Source: JAJEDW01 sp963555775 (GTDB lineage Bacteria > Acidobacteriota > Terriglobia > 20CM-2-55-15). From it: a stretch of DNA of 64,000 nucleotides. The notes under the pieces are model-generated. The model searched no databases. It worked only from the letters and a program-made list of their open reading frames with translations, and had not been told where the DNA came from. Of this stretch, positions 27,225-35,537 are shown piece after piece. How positions within the stretch are numbered: position 1 is the stretch's first letter; each line of letters starts with the position of its first letter. The stretch lies in contig CAUVWY020000010.1 of assembly GCA_963555775.3 (NCBI GenBank), forward strand, positions 1,364,001 to 1,428,000, given 5' to 3'. A program made the translations under genes and the position numbers.

Positions 27225-27626
27225 CCGCAGGTCGGAGAGCGCGGGCGCCATGGACCTCGTCGGCGGCAGCCCGAAAACAACGGGTCGCGCCGGCGTCACC
27301 GGTACGGCGACGGTGGTGTTCAGCCAAGACATCGCGGTCGGAGACGACGACTCCTGGACGCGGCCTCGTCCGCCGGTCGGGTTCGCGCTGTCGGACGACG
27401 GCGCCCCGCTTCAACCGCGCCGGACAATGGCGCCCGGTCTTCGAGCCAATCCCTTTCGTGTTCGAATTCTCTTCGCTTGTATATGACTTGTAACTGAAAT
27501 GGATGCATGAGGTTGCCCATGGGGACCCCATCTTCGACGCTGCGCCCGATATCGATAATAGACAGAGGGATGGACGGCGTAATATTCTCACCGCTACTCA
27601 AAACAGACACTAGGGCGTTCCCAGAT
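27225..27626. other. Intergenic region between toxin and PQQ enzyme gene
   Basis: 402 bases. No recognisable gene; open frames here have no family features. The last 150 bases are AT-richer and probably hold the promoter of the cytochrome/PQQ gene, but no boxes were convincing. Confidence 0.35.
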
Positions 27627-29864
27627 ATGAACATGCATCTCAATCACTTCAATGGTTCTGCCGGTCCAGCGGCCGGCAAGAGAATTCTCGCGACGGTATC
27701 CGTCATGGCCGGCGTTTTCGCACTGGCCGTCGGGATCTTGCTCGCCCATCCCGCGCCCATCCAGGCCCAGGCGCCCCAGTTAACGTATACGGCCGCTCAG
27801 GCGGAGTCGGGCGCCGGCATTTATGCGGCAACGTGCGCGGCCTGCCACTTGGCAAACTTCCAGGGCTCATTCGAGGCGCCGGCATTGGCGGGCGCGAACT
27901 TTCGGAATACCTGGGGTGCGCGGCCGGTAACCGAGTTCATTGAACTGATCGCGACGACCATGCCTCCCGGGGACGGCGGATCGCTGGCCGCCGGCGAGGT
28001 CGCTTCCGTTGTCGCCTACCTGCTCCGGGCGAACGATGTCGAAGCCAGCGGAAACGAATTGACCGCCGCCACCGTGGGAACGGTCATTCCGGGTACCCAG
28101 CCGCTCACCGGCGGATTGGCGGGGGTCCCGCCAATCCCGGGACGCGCGGGCACGATACGGTCAACCGATTCGGTCCAGGCGCCGCCCGAGTTCCTGGGTG
28201 AGGTGTCGGAAACGGACACCGGCATCACCCAGACCTACAGAGCCATCGATTCGTACACACCGGTGTCGGAGGCCGAACTGAGGAATCCTCCCGATGGAGA
28301 CTGGTTGCACTGGCGGGGATCGCCGGGCTCCAACGGTTACAGCTCCCTTTCCGGTATTAACAGAGAGAACGTGCACCGCCTCCAACTGGCCTGGGTTTGG
28401 GGGCTCCCCGACGGAAGTCGATACCGGACTGCGCCTCTCGAGCGGGACGGAATCCTCTTTCTGACCGGTGCGGGCGACCTGGTACAGGCTCTGGATGCGG
28501 TGGAGGGAACGCTTCTGTGGGAATACCGGCGCAAAGCGGCGAACGGCGAAGCCCGGGTGCAGAGCGTCGCCCTCTGGGAGGATCAGGTCCTGGTCTCTAC
28601 CAACGATGCTGCCATGGTCGCGCTGGACGCCCGGACGGGAAAGGTGCGTTGGGAGACACCGATCGAGAATCCCGACCTCGGATTCGGCAACACCGCCGGC
28701 CCCATCATAGCTGACGGAAAGGCGATCAACGGAATCAACGGATGCGTTCGTTTCATCGAGGAAAGCTGCTTCATCACGGCCCACGACGTGCGGACCGGTC
28801 AGGAACTGTGGCGCACCTATACGATCGCCAGACCGGGCGAGCCGGGCGGCGATACATGGGGCGGCCTCCCCTGGGAACTCCGGGGTGGCGGCGACTCGTG
28901 GAACGGCGGCAGTTGGGATCCGGAACTGGGGCTGGTCTACTTCGGCACCGCCCAGGCCAAACCCTGGGTGGCGGCAAGCCGGGGTCTGACGACGGACGAC
29001 GCCACCCTGTTCGCCAACTCGACGTTGGCGCTCGACGTGGACGATGGACGGATCGTCTGGTACCGAACGCACGTTCCGGGAGAATCGCTCGACATGGATG
29101 AAGGTTTCGAGCAGGTTCTCGTCGATATCGAAGGCCAACCCGCCCTCCTCACCATTGGGAAGCACGGCGTACTCTGGAAGCTGGACCGCCGGGACGGTGC
29201 CTTCCTGGGGATGAAGGAGACGATTTTTCAGAACATCCTGTCGATCGACCCCATCACGGGTGCGGTCGAGTATCGGGAGGACATAGCGAACGCCCGGTTG
29301 GGCGAATGGTTGTCGGTTTGTCCCTCGACCGCGGGCGGACACAACTGGCACGCCACGAGTTACTCCCCCGATGCCGGTCTGATCGTGATTCCCCTCAGCC
29401 AGAGTTGCATGGAGATAACTGGACGCGAGATCCTTCTGGAACCCGGAGGCGGGGCCAACGGCGCCGATCGAGGCTGGATGGCGATGCCTGGAACGGATGG
29501 CAATGTCGGGAAACTCGCCGCCTACGACGTTGACTCGATGGAGGAGGTTTGGAGCATCGAGCAGAGAGCTCCGTTTCTTACCGCCGCGCTCACCACGGGC
29601 GGAGGTCTCGTGTTTGCGGGCGACTACGACCGTTGGTTCAGAGCGTTCGACGTCGAGACCGGCGAGGTGCTCTGGCGAACCCGCCTGGGAACCTCGGTTC
29701 AGGGGTTCCCGATGACGTTCGAGGTGGACGGAGTCCAGTACGTGGCGATGACCGCGGCAAGGAACGGCGGGAGCCCGTGGCGCATCGCGACATTCCTCGC
29801 GACCGAGTTTGTCAGCCCCGAACAGGCGAACGCGCTGTATGTGTTCCGGGTGGGAGAGCCATAG
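27627..29864 (+). CDS. Secreted PQQ-dependent dehydrogenase with N-terminal cytochrome c
   Basis: 745 residues from the ATG at 27627 (another at 27633). A signal peptide is followed by a monohaem cytochrome c domain (GIYAATCAACHLANFQGS, CxxCH at about 74-78). Then comes an eight-bladed quinoprotein propeller beginning DWLHWRGSPGSNGYSSLSGI, with repeated W-docking motifs (TGKVRWET, TGEVLWRTRL). SVCPSTAGGHNWHATSYSP and SQSCMEI match conserved parts of quinoprotein alcohol dehydrogenases. No adjacent Cys-Cys pair is present. Periplasmic oxidation of an alcohol, aldehyde or phenolic is inferred, with electrons passed to the fused haem. Followed by a second propeller gene on the same strand. Confidence 0.88.
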   Translation: MNMHLNHFNGSAGPAAGKRILATVSVMAGVFALAVGILLAHPAPIQAQAPQLTYTAAQAESGAGIYAATCAACHLANFQGSFEAPALAGANFRNTWGARPVTEFIELIATTMPPGDGGSLAAGEVASVVAYLLRANDVEASGNELTAATVGTVIPGTQPLTGGLAGVPPIPGRAGTIRSTDSVQAPPEFLGEVSETDTGITQTYRAIDSYTPVSEAELRNPPDGDWLHWRGSPGSNGYSSLSGINRENVHRLQLAWVWGLPDGSRYRTAPLERDGILFLTGAGDLVQALDAVEGTLLWEYRRKAANGEARVQSVALWEDQVLVSTNDAAMVALDARTGKVRWETPIENPDLGFGNTAGPIIADGKAINGINGCVRFIEESCFITAHDVRTGQELWRTYTIARPGEPGGDTWGGLPWELRGGGDSWNGGSWDPELGLVYFGTAQAKPWVAASRGLTTDDATLFANSTLALDVDDGRIVWYRTHVPGESLDMDEGFEQVLVDIEGQPALLTIGKHGVLWKLDRRDGAFLGMKETIFQNILSIDPITGAVEYREDIANARLGEWLSVCPSTAGGHNWHATSYSPDAGLIVIPLSQSCMEITGREILLEPGGGANGADRGWMAMPGTDGNVGKLAAYDVDSMEEVWSIEQRAPFLTAALTTGGGLVFAGDYDRWFRAFDVETGEVLWRTRLGTSVQGFPMTFEVDGVQYVAMTAARNGGSPWRIATFLATEFVSPEQANALYVFRVGEP

Positions 29865-30069
29865 CAGTTCCACCCGCACATGGGTTTTTGACAGTGCAAG
29901 AACCTTGAAGAGCGAGTGGGTTCAGCGCATCCCGACTCATTCATGGGACCGAGTCATTGACCTCGGTTCCCTTCCCACATAGTATTCGGCAAGGTTTCGG
30001 GCCGCGCAAAACCAAGATGCGGTTTGCGCGAATCGTGCCGCCCAGTGCCGGGGTTCGGAGCGAAACGGA

Positions 30070-30112
30070 GCCAACAGGAGTGAGCCTCATGAGAACAGGA
30101 GTGAGCCCGATG
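30070..30112 (+). promoter_or_regulatory. Tandemly duplicated ribosome-binding site and start codon
   Basis: The segment AACAGGAGTGAGCC plus a short spacer and ATG occurs twice, 21 bases apart (ATG at 30089 and at 30110), in the same frame. Each AGGAG is correctly spaced for initiation. The gene can start at either ATG, giving products that differ by seven residues at the front of the signal peptide. Confidence 0.7.
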
Positions 30113-31834
30113 CTTAAAAGCAGTGTCGTATTGTCAGCCGTCTTCTCGATCCAAACCGCCCTGGCTTTCCCGGTGCCTGCCCTTGCCCAATCCGGGTTGC
30201 CCGAGTGGGAACCGATCACCCAGGAACGTCTGCTCAACCCGGAAGACGGGGACTGGCTGAGCTACCGGCGAACCTATGATGTGTTCGGTTTCAGTCCCCT
30301 CGACGAAATAAACCGGACGAATGTGGGAGATCTGCGGCCGGTCTGGGCGTACTCGATGCAGGGAAACAGCCGCTGGGTGCCGACGCCCATCGTCGCCAAC
30401 GGACTGATGTACGTTTCCGAGGGCAGCGGCCGTGTCGTTGCCTTCGACGTGGTTACGGGCGAGGTCGTATGGACCCACCAGCGGCGCTATCCCGATGACG
30501 TCGGGGCGTCGCAGGCGGCTGGCCGCCACCGGGGTGTTTCCGTTTACGGGGACAGGATCTACTGGGGGACCGCGGATGCCCGCCTGGTCGCCCTGGATGC
30601 CCGGACGGGCGAGCAAATCTGGGAAGTCCAGACCGGGGACTATCTCAAGGGCGAAGGCCACGCCCACGCGCCGCTGATTGCGGATGGCAAGGTGATCATG
30701 GGATTCCTGGGAGGCGAGCGCGAGGGGCGGGGCTCGGTGGCGGCCTTCGAGGTCGAGTCGGGCGATCTGATGTGGAGAACCTACACGATTCCCGCTCCAG
30801 GCGAGCCGGGTTCGGAGAGTTGGGCCGAGAGCGATCTGCCTCCGTTGGGAGGGATGACCTGGGGTACGGCAAGCTACGACCCGGAACTGCGATTTGTCTA
30901 TTTCGGAACGGGGCAACCGACCCCGTGGGCCTCGACGCTACGCGGTCCCGGCGACGCCCTGTACACGAACTCGGTCATTGCGGTCGATATCGACAGTGGG
31001 GAAATGCAGTGGTATTTCCAGGTCCTTCCCGAGGACAACTGGGACATGGACTCCCCCTATGAGAGCACCCTGGTCGATCTGGAAATCAACGGAACCGTGC
31101 GCCAGGCGCTGATCCACACCAGCAAGGTCGGCTGGGGCGTCGTGCTGGACCGGGTCACGGGCGAGTTTATTCATTCGTTCAGAACCGCTTACGACAACAT
31201 CATCACGGGATGGGAGGAGTCGGGGCGACCGATCGTCAATCCGGACCTCATACCCTCTCTCGAAGACGTCGACTCGGGAAGGATGTTCGAGGTCTGTCCC
31301 CACCTGCATGGAGCGCGGAATCTGAATTCTCCGAGCTACAGCCCGATCAGCGGCTTGTATTACCTCGGCGTCAACAACTCGTGCATGGACGTCACTTTCG
31401 TCACCGAGGAATACCAGCCCGGCCGCAGGTATGGCGGCATGAACAACACGACGAAACTTGTGCCGGGCTATGACTACGTCGGAGAGTTCGTCGCGTTCGA
31501 TCCGGTCACGGGCGAACGCCGGTGGACGTACCGCCAGGACAGCGGGGCCGCAATGACTGCTTCCGCGCTCGCCACCGCGGGTGGCATCGTGTTTGGCGGC
31601 ACGGCGGATCGTCACTTTTTTGCCCTCGATACCGAAACCGGAGAATCCCTGTGGCGGATGCGGTTGAACGGAGACATCTCCGGCGCGCCGGTCACCTTCG
31701 AAGTCGACGGACGGCAGTATGTCGCGGTAGGCGCGGGAGGGCGCATCGCGATGACGACTTCCTATGCCCGGTTGACCGGTACCGACATTCCCCTTGGAAC
31801 CGGCGTGATCTGGGTATTCGCTCTGCCGGAATAA
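30089..31834 (+). CDS. Secreted PQQ-type beta-propeller dehydrogenase
   Basis: 581 residues from 30089, or 574 from 30110; both starts have their own AGGAG. The signal peptide ends ALAQ. The propeller opens DGDWLSYRRTYDVFGFSPLD and carries repeats such as TGEVVWTHQ, TGEQIWEVQ and TGERRWTYRQD. EVCPHLHGARNLNSPSYSP and NNSCMDV align with the cytochrome-fused enzyme upstream. No haem motif and no vicinal cysteines. It is expected to need PQQ and an external electron acceptor; the upstream haem-bearing enzyme and the haem protein at 45866 are candidates. Substrate unknown. Confidence 0.87.
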   Translation: MRTGVSPMLKSSVVLSAVFSIQTALAFPVPALAQSGLPEWEPITQERLLNPEDGDWLSYRRTYDVFGFSPLDEINRTNVGDLRPVWAYSMQGNSRWVPTPIVANGLMYVSEGSGRVVAFDVVTGEVVWTHQRRYPDDVGASQAAGRHRGVSVYGDRIYWGTADARLVALDARTGEQIWEVQTGDYLKGEGHAHAPLIADGKVIMGFLGGEREGRGSVAAFEVESGDLMWRTYTIPAPGEPGSESWAESDLPPLGGMTWGTASYDPELRFVYFGTGQPTPWASTLRGPGDALYTNSVIAVDIDSGEMQWYFQVLPEDNWDMDSPYESTLVDLEINGTVRQALIHTSKVGWGVVLDRVTGEFIHSFRTAYDNIITGWEESGRPIVNPDLIPSLEDVDSGRMFEVCPHLHGARNLNSPSYSPISGLYYLGVNNSCMDVTFVTEEYQPGRRYGGMNNTTKLVPGYDYVGEFVAFDPVTGERRWTYRQDSGAAMTASALATAGGIVFGGTADRHFFALDTETGESLWRMRLNGDISGAPVTFEVDGRQYVAVGAGGRIAMTTSYARLTGTDIPLGTGVIWVFALPE

Positions 31835-31919
31835 TCGCCGGGCGTCGATGACGACCGAGCCCGAACGGGATGCCGCGTGGGCCATTGGCCGGCAACCCTG
31901 GAGACTTCGAGAGTTCTGA

Positions 31920-31959
31920 GAGAACACTCCGAGAACACTCCGAGAGCACTCCGAGAGCA
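31920..31959. repeat. 11-bp tandem repeat in leader of the diiron-protein gene
   Basis: Units GAGAACACTCC, GAGAACACTCC, GAGAGCACTCC and a partial GAGAGCA lie head to tail, ending 8 bases before the ATG at 31968. The period is close to one DNA helical turn. A change in unit number would alter leader spacing. Confidence 0.75.
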
Positions 31960-31967
31960 ATGTAGCA

Positions 31968-32681
31968 ATGAATTCCGAGAATGCCGCCATCGTCGATGAA
32001 GTTTGCGATCTGTGTCTGCAATCCTCTTCGGAGATGAGTTGGCTGATTGAGCCGTTAACACCCGGCCGGGCGCGGGCGTTCATTCTGCAACACATCCTCC
32101 GCAATCGCCTGCTCAGCGCCGTTATTCGGCCGGCGTGGGTGAGCCGGTGTCCGGATCTCGCGGTCGTGCGCAAGACGATCGGCCAGATGCGGGAGGAACT
32201 GGTATACGACGATGCGATCGAGCGGCCGCATACCGAGATTCTCTGGGAGATGGGCCGGAACATCGGTCTCAGCGACTCGGAGATGAATTCGGCGGCACCG
32301 GTCCCCCTGGTCGAGGCGGCGTTCAATGTCTGGGAGAACATGGCCAGGACACGGCATTGGATCGTGGGATGGCTGTCCTCTTCAGTCGGGGAGTACCTGC
32401 TGACCGCGCTGTCCAACCACAACCTCGGTGCCGAACAGTGGAAACAGGCTCTGGGACTCACCGACGAGCAGGTCTTCTTTTTCAGTTACCACGAGCGCGC
32501 CGATGAGGACCATGCCGGGCGCGATGTATGGACGCCGATTGCCCGGCATGCGGTCACCGAGAAGGATCGGCAGGAAGTGCTCGCCGGAACGAGGCTTGCG
32601 TTGCAGGCGCTTCAACTCTTCTACCGGGGCGTGGCCGACCTGGGCGACCGGTTGGACGAACAATCGCGACGTTCAATTTGA
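31968..32681 (+). CDS. Haem-oxygenase-like diiron protein (PqqC/TenA superfamily)
   Basis: 237 residues, all helical, no signal peptide. EELVYDDAIERPHTEILWEM supplies Glu and His ligands. VEAAFNVWENMARTRHWIVG and FFFSYHERADEDHAGRDVW supply further Glu, His and Asp ligands, as in the iron-containing redox enzymes of the TenA/PqqC superfamily (for example CADD, UndA and PqqC). Cytoplasmic. It directly follows two PQQ-propeller genes, so a cofactor-related or substrate oxygenase role is possible. It is not canonical PqqC, and no other pqq gene is present here. Substrate unknown. Confidence 0.7.
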   Translation: MNSENAAIVDEVCDLCLQSSSEMSWLIEPLTPGRARAFILQHILRNRLLSAVIRPAWVSRCPDLAVVRKTIGQMREELVYDDAIERPHTEILWEMGRNIGLSDSEMNSAAPVPLVEAAFNVWENMARTRHWIVGWLSSSVGEYLLTALSNHNLGAEQWKQALGLTDEQVFFFSYHERADEDHAGRDVWTPIARHAVTEKDRQEVLAGTRLALQALQLFYRGVADLGDRLDEQSRRSI

Positions 32682-32742
32682 ATTCCCGCACTCGGTAGGT
32701 GTCCCGTCCCTTCCCGTCGCTTCGTCCAGTTCGCTCTCTCCA

Positions 32743-34260
32743 TCACACGAGCGGCGCCATCAGGAGATGAACCGCCGCCGTCGTAAAGGCAAACAGGCAC
32801 GTCGCTGCCAGTCCGATACGAATCATGTTCTTCATCTCGATCTGGCCCGTGGCGAAGGCGGTTCCGCACGCCGCTCCGGCCCAGGGCAAGACGATTCCCA
32901 CGGCGGCGTTCGGAATCAAAATCGCCATCGACGCGGGGTTCAGCCCGACCTGCTCGGCGGCGGGAATGAAGATGCCGCCGAAAAGCCCGGTCGCCGCGAC
33001 GCCTGACATGACGTTGGTGCTGAACGCGACAACGAAGGAAGCCACAAAGGCCAGCGAGACCGAGCCGAATCCCAGACCCGCGACCGCCTCTCCGGCCAGA
33101 TCCGCATACCCGAACTCCACCAGCGCGTCCACGACACCGGCGGCAGCGGTCACGAGAATCATGATGTCCCAGGGCGAGTGCGACACCACGTCCCGCCACC
33201 CCAGAACGAATTGCCCCTTTTTCCAGTCCACGGGGGTGCTGAAAAGCAACAGGATGACAATGGGCGGCACGACGTACAGGTTCAGGGCCCCGGCACTCCA
33301 GAGGGACAGCGGGTGCAGCGATCCCAGGAAGAGATTCAACAGGGCCGGCAGAACGAACAGCGCCACCATCGTGAGAAATACGAACAGAGTCGCGCGTTCG
33401 CCGGGTGCGATGGGACCGAGCGCTTCGCGCTCCTTCTGGAGAAACTCGGCGCCCCCCGGCACGGCCTTGAATTCCAGGGGCAGGAAGAACCGCAGAACGC
33501 AGTAGAAGAGGCACAACGTAACGCCGAACACGGGAAGACCCGCCGTCATCCATTCGAACCACCCGAGGGCTCTTCCGGTGAGTTGTTCGAGCAGTGTCAC
33601 GCTCAACCCGTTGTGGGGTATGCCCGCGATCGTCGCGGTCCCCCCGGCGACACTTCCGTACAAGGCCCCCAAAGCCAGGAAGGCTCCAAAATTGGATTGG
33701 CCCTCCCCCCGGGGCCGGACACCACGGAGGAAAGCCGTCAGCGAAACCGCCACGGGAATCATCACCGCGACCGTGGCCGCATCCGAAACGACCATCGACA
33801 TCAGGCCGGTCGCCAGCATGAAAGCGAACACGACGCGGTGGGAGTTTCCGCCGATCCATCTCGAGGACATGAACCACAGAGCGAAACGCTTCGCCAGGCC
33901 ATGGCGGTCCATCGCGTATCCCATCAGAATCGTTCCCCAGATCCAGAAGAAAATGCTCTGGCCGTATAGCGCGGCCGTTGCGCCGACGGTCATGACGTTG
34001 AACATCGGGAACAAGACCAGCGGAAGCAATGAAGCGGCAGCCCATGGGACGGGACGGGCCATCCACCATGCGATCATCCAGCCGAAGACCGCCAACGCGA
34101 GGCGGCCCTGCTCGACCATGCCTTCATAGGGGATCGCATAGAGCAGGGCGAAAACGATCGGACCAGAGGCGAATTTCAGTAACGGCATGACGATCCAGGT
34201 CCCCGTATCCCCGCCCGACGTTTTTCCGCCCGTTGAACCGGGATCGGAAATCGGCGGCAT
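32743..34260 (-). CDS. SLC13/DASS-family anion permease
   Basis: 505 residues from the ATG at 34260; a GTG at 34296 is the alternative. Roughly 12 membrane segments. The family signatures are SMVVSDAATVAVMIPVAVSL in the first half and VVAFSTNVMSGVAATGLFGG in the second, matching the SNT-type sodium/carboxylate sites of di- and tricarboxylate or sulfate symporters. ALDVF-like helices (GRLALAVFGWMIAWWM) are at the N-terminus. Divergent from the class II aldolase gene, whose product could act on the transported acid. Inner membrane. Confidence 0.88.
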   Translation of the reverse strand: MPPISDPGSTGGKTSGGDTGTWIVMPLLKFASGPIVFALLYAIPYEGMVEQGRLALAVFGWMIAWWMARPVPWAAASLLPLVLFPMFNVMTVGATAALYGQSIFFWIWGTILMGYAMDRHGLAKRFALWFMSSRWIGGNSHRVVFAFMLATGLMSMVVSDAATVAVMIPVAVSLTAFLRGVRPRGEGQSNFGAFLALGALYGSVAGGTATIAGIPHNGLSVTLLEQLTGRALGWFEWMTAGLPVFGVTLCLFYCVLRFFLPLEFKAVPGGAEFLQKEREALGPIAPGERATLFVFLTMVALFVLPALLNLFLGSLHPLSLWSAGALNLYVVPPIVILLLFSTPVDWKKGQFVLGWRDVVSHSPWDIMILVTAAAGVVDALVEFGYADLAGEAVAGLGFGSVSLAFVASFVVAFSTNVMSGVAATGLFGGIFIPAAEQVGLNPASMAILIPNAAVGIVLPWAGAACGTAFATGQIEMKNMIRIGLAATCLFAFTTAAVHLLMAPLV

Positions 34261-34410
34261 TACAGTCGAAAAGTGTCTCCCCGGCGGCAAGTTCACCCGA
34301 ATCCAGGCAAACCATGCGGGGTACGGACTTTCAGACAGAATCCGCCTCCGTAATATACTGTGCCCATTTCACCGCATCGAGGTGAGATTTCGCCTTCCGG
34401 AAGAAACACC

Positions 34411-35166
34411 ATGAATAAACTGGACGATCTGCTGAACCAACTCGTCGTCGCCAATCGCATACTCGCGAACGAAGGCGTCGTCGATGCCTACGGCCACGTA
34501 AGTTTTCGCCATCCCGACAACCCGGAACGGTTTTTCCTCGCCCGCTCGCTGGCGCCTGAATTCGTCGAACGTGGAGACCTTCTGGAGTTCGACCTGGACG
34601 GCAACCCGATCGAGGACCGGCGCCCGCCGTATCTTGAACGGTTCATTCACGGCGGAATCTACGAATCCCGTCCCGATGTGCATGCGGTGATCCATGCCCA
34701 TGCCGAGGCGACTCTGCCCTTTGGAATCGCGGACGTCCGCCTGCGGCCGGTGATTCACTCCGGCAGTTTCATCGGAAACAACGTGCCCGTCTGGGATATC
34801 GCCGACAAGTTCGGCGACACGAATCTGCTGGTAACCAATTTGTCGCAAGGACGAGATCTGGCTCGTTGTCTGGGCGGCAACAGCGTGGTCCTGATGCGTG
34901 GACACGGTTTCGCGGCGGCGGCATCCTCTCTGATCGAAGTCGTCCGGCTTTCGGTTTATCTGCCGCGCAACGCGCGTGTCCAAATGGCCGCGATGCGGAT
35001 GGGTGCGTTCAAGCCGCTTTCGGAGGGAGAGATCGCGGCACGCGCAACCGATTACACCCCCCATTCCGTCCAGACCTGGCGCGCATGGCACTATTGGGCT
35101 GAACGTGCGGGATGCGGCCACCTGGTGGGGGAACGGCCGGGCACCGGACATTCGAACCCGGATTGA
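34411..35166 (+). CDS. Class II aldolase/adducin family protein
   Basis: 251 residues. The ATG at 34411 has GGAAG nine bases upstream. Landmarks are ANEGVVDAYGHVSFRHPDNP, FIHGGIYESRPDVHAVIHAH (zinc histidines of the HxH type), SGSFIGNNVPVWDI and a third histidine in VLMRGHGFAAAA. Members are Zn-dependent aldolases, epimerases or decarboxylases of hydroxy acids and aromatic acids. Context of SLC13 permease and aromatic genes favours an organic-acid or hydroxybenzoate-related substrate (inference). Confidence 0.87.
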   Translation: MNKLDDLLNQLVVANRILANEGVVDAYGHVSFRHPDNPERFFLARSLAPEFVERGDLLEFDLDGNPIEDRRPPYLERFIHGGIYESRPDVHAVIHAHAEATLPFGIADVRLRPVIHSGSFIGNNVPVWDIADKFGDTNLLVTNLSQGRDLARCLGGNSVVLMRGHGFAAAASSLIEVVRLSVYLPRNARVQMAAMRMGAFKPLSEGEIAARATDYTPHSVQTWRAWHYWAERAGCGHLVGERPGTGHSNPD

Positions 35167-35319
35167 GAACGGCTCCCGAATTCAAATAGTGGCCGATCGA
35201 TATTGACGGGAACCCTGACACGGGCGTTGACCGGGACGATCCGTCAATCTCGATTCGGCGGAGCGACTCGGTCGACCCCACGGCGGGAATCGCGGTGGAG
35301 TGCGGGGAATCGAATACCA

Positions 35320-35501
35320 TAGCCCGCCTTTCTCACGGGTTTTCGTCGCGAAGAGTCGGAGACGCCGTCAGGGCAAGGCGCGCGCGCGGAGGGCGACGGA
35401 GGCGTACTTGACAGTACGTCGAGGAGCCCGACGAAGCGGAACGCAGCACTGGCGGATGGATCCGGCGCTGTAGCAGACAACTCGTGAGAAAGGCGGGTTA
35501 G
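35320..35501. repeat. Dispersed inverted-repeat element, copy 2 (best preserved)
   Basis: 182 bases bounded by near-perfect inverted ends: AGCCCGCCTTTCTCACG on the left and CGTGAGAAAGGCGGGTTA on the right. It has an internal hairpin at the GTACTTGACAGTAC core (GTACT/AGTAC). It is close to identical with copy 3 along the whole length. No protein family resemblance. Rest of the gap 35167-35537 shows nothing else. Confidence 0.82.
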
Positions 35502-35537
35502 CCCCCGCCCGACCCTGCCGGGTTCTGGCACAAACTG

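Noticed and set aside
31909..31967. CRISPR-like array before the diiron-protein gene
   Set aside because: Units are 11 bases, head to tail, without spacers.
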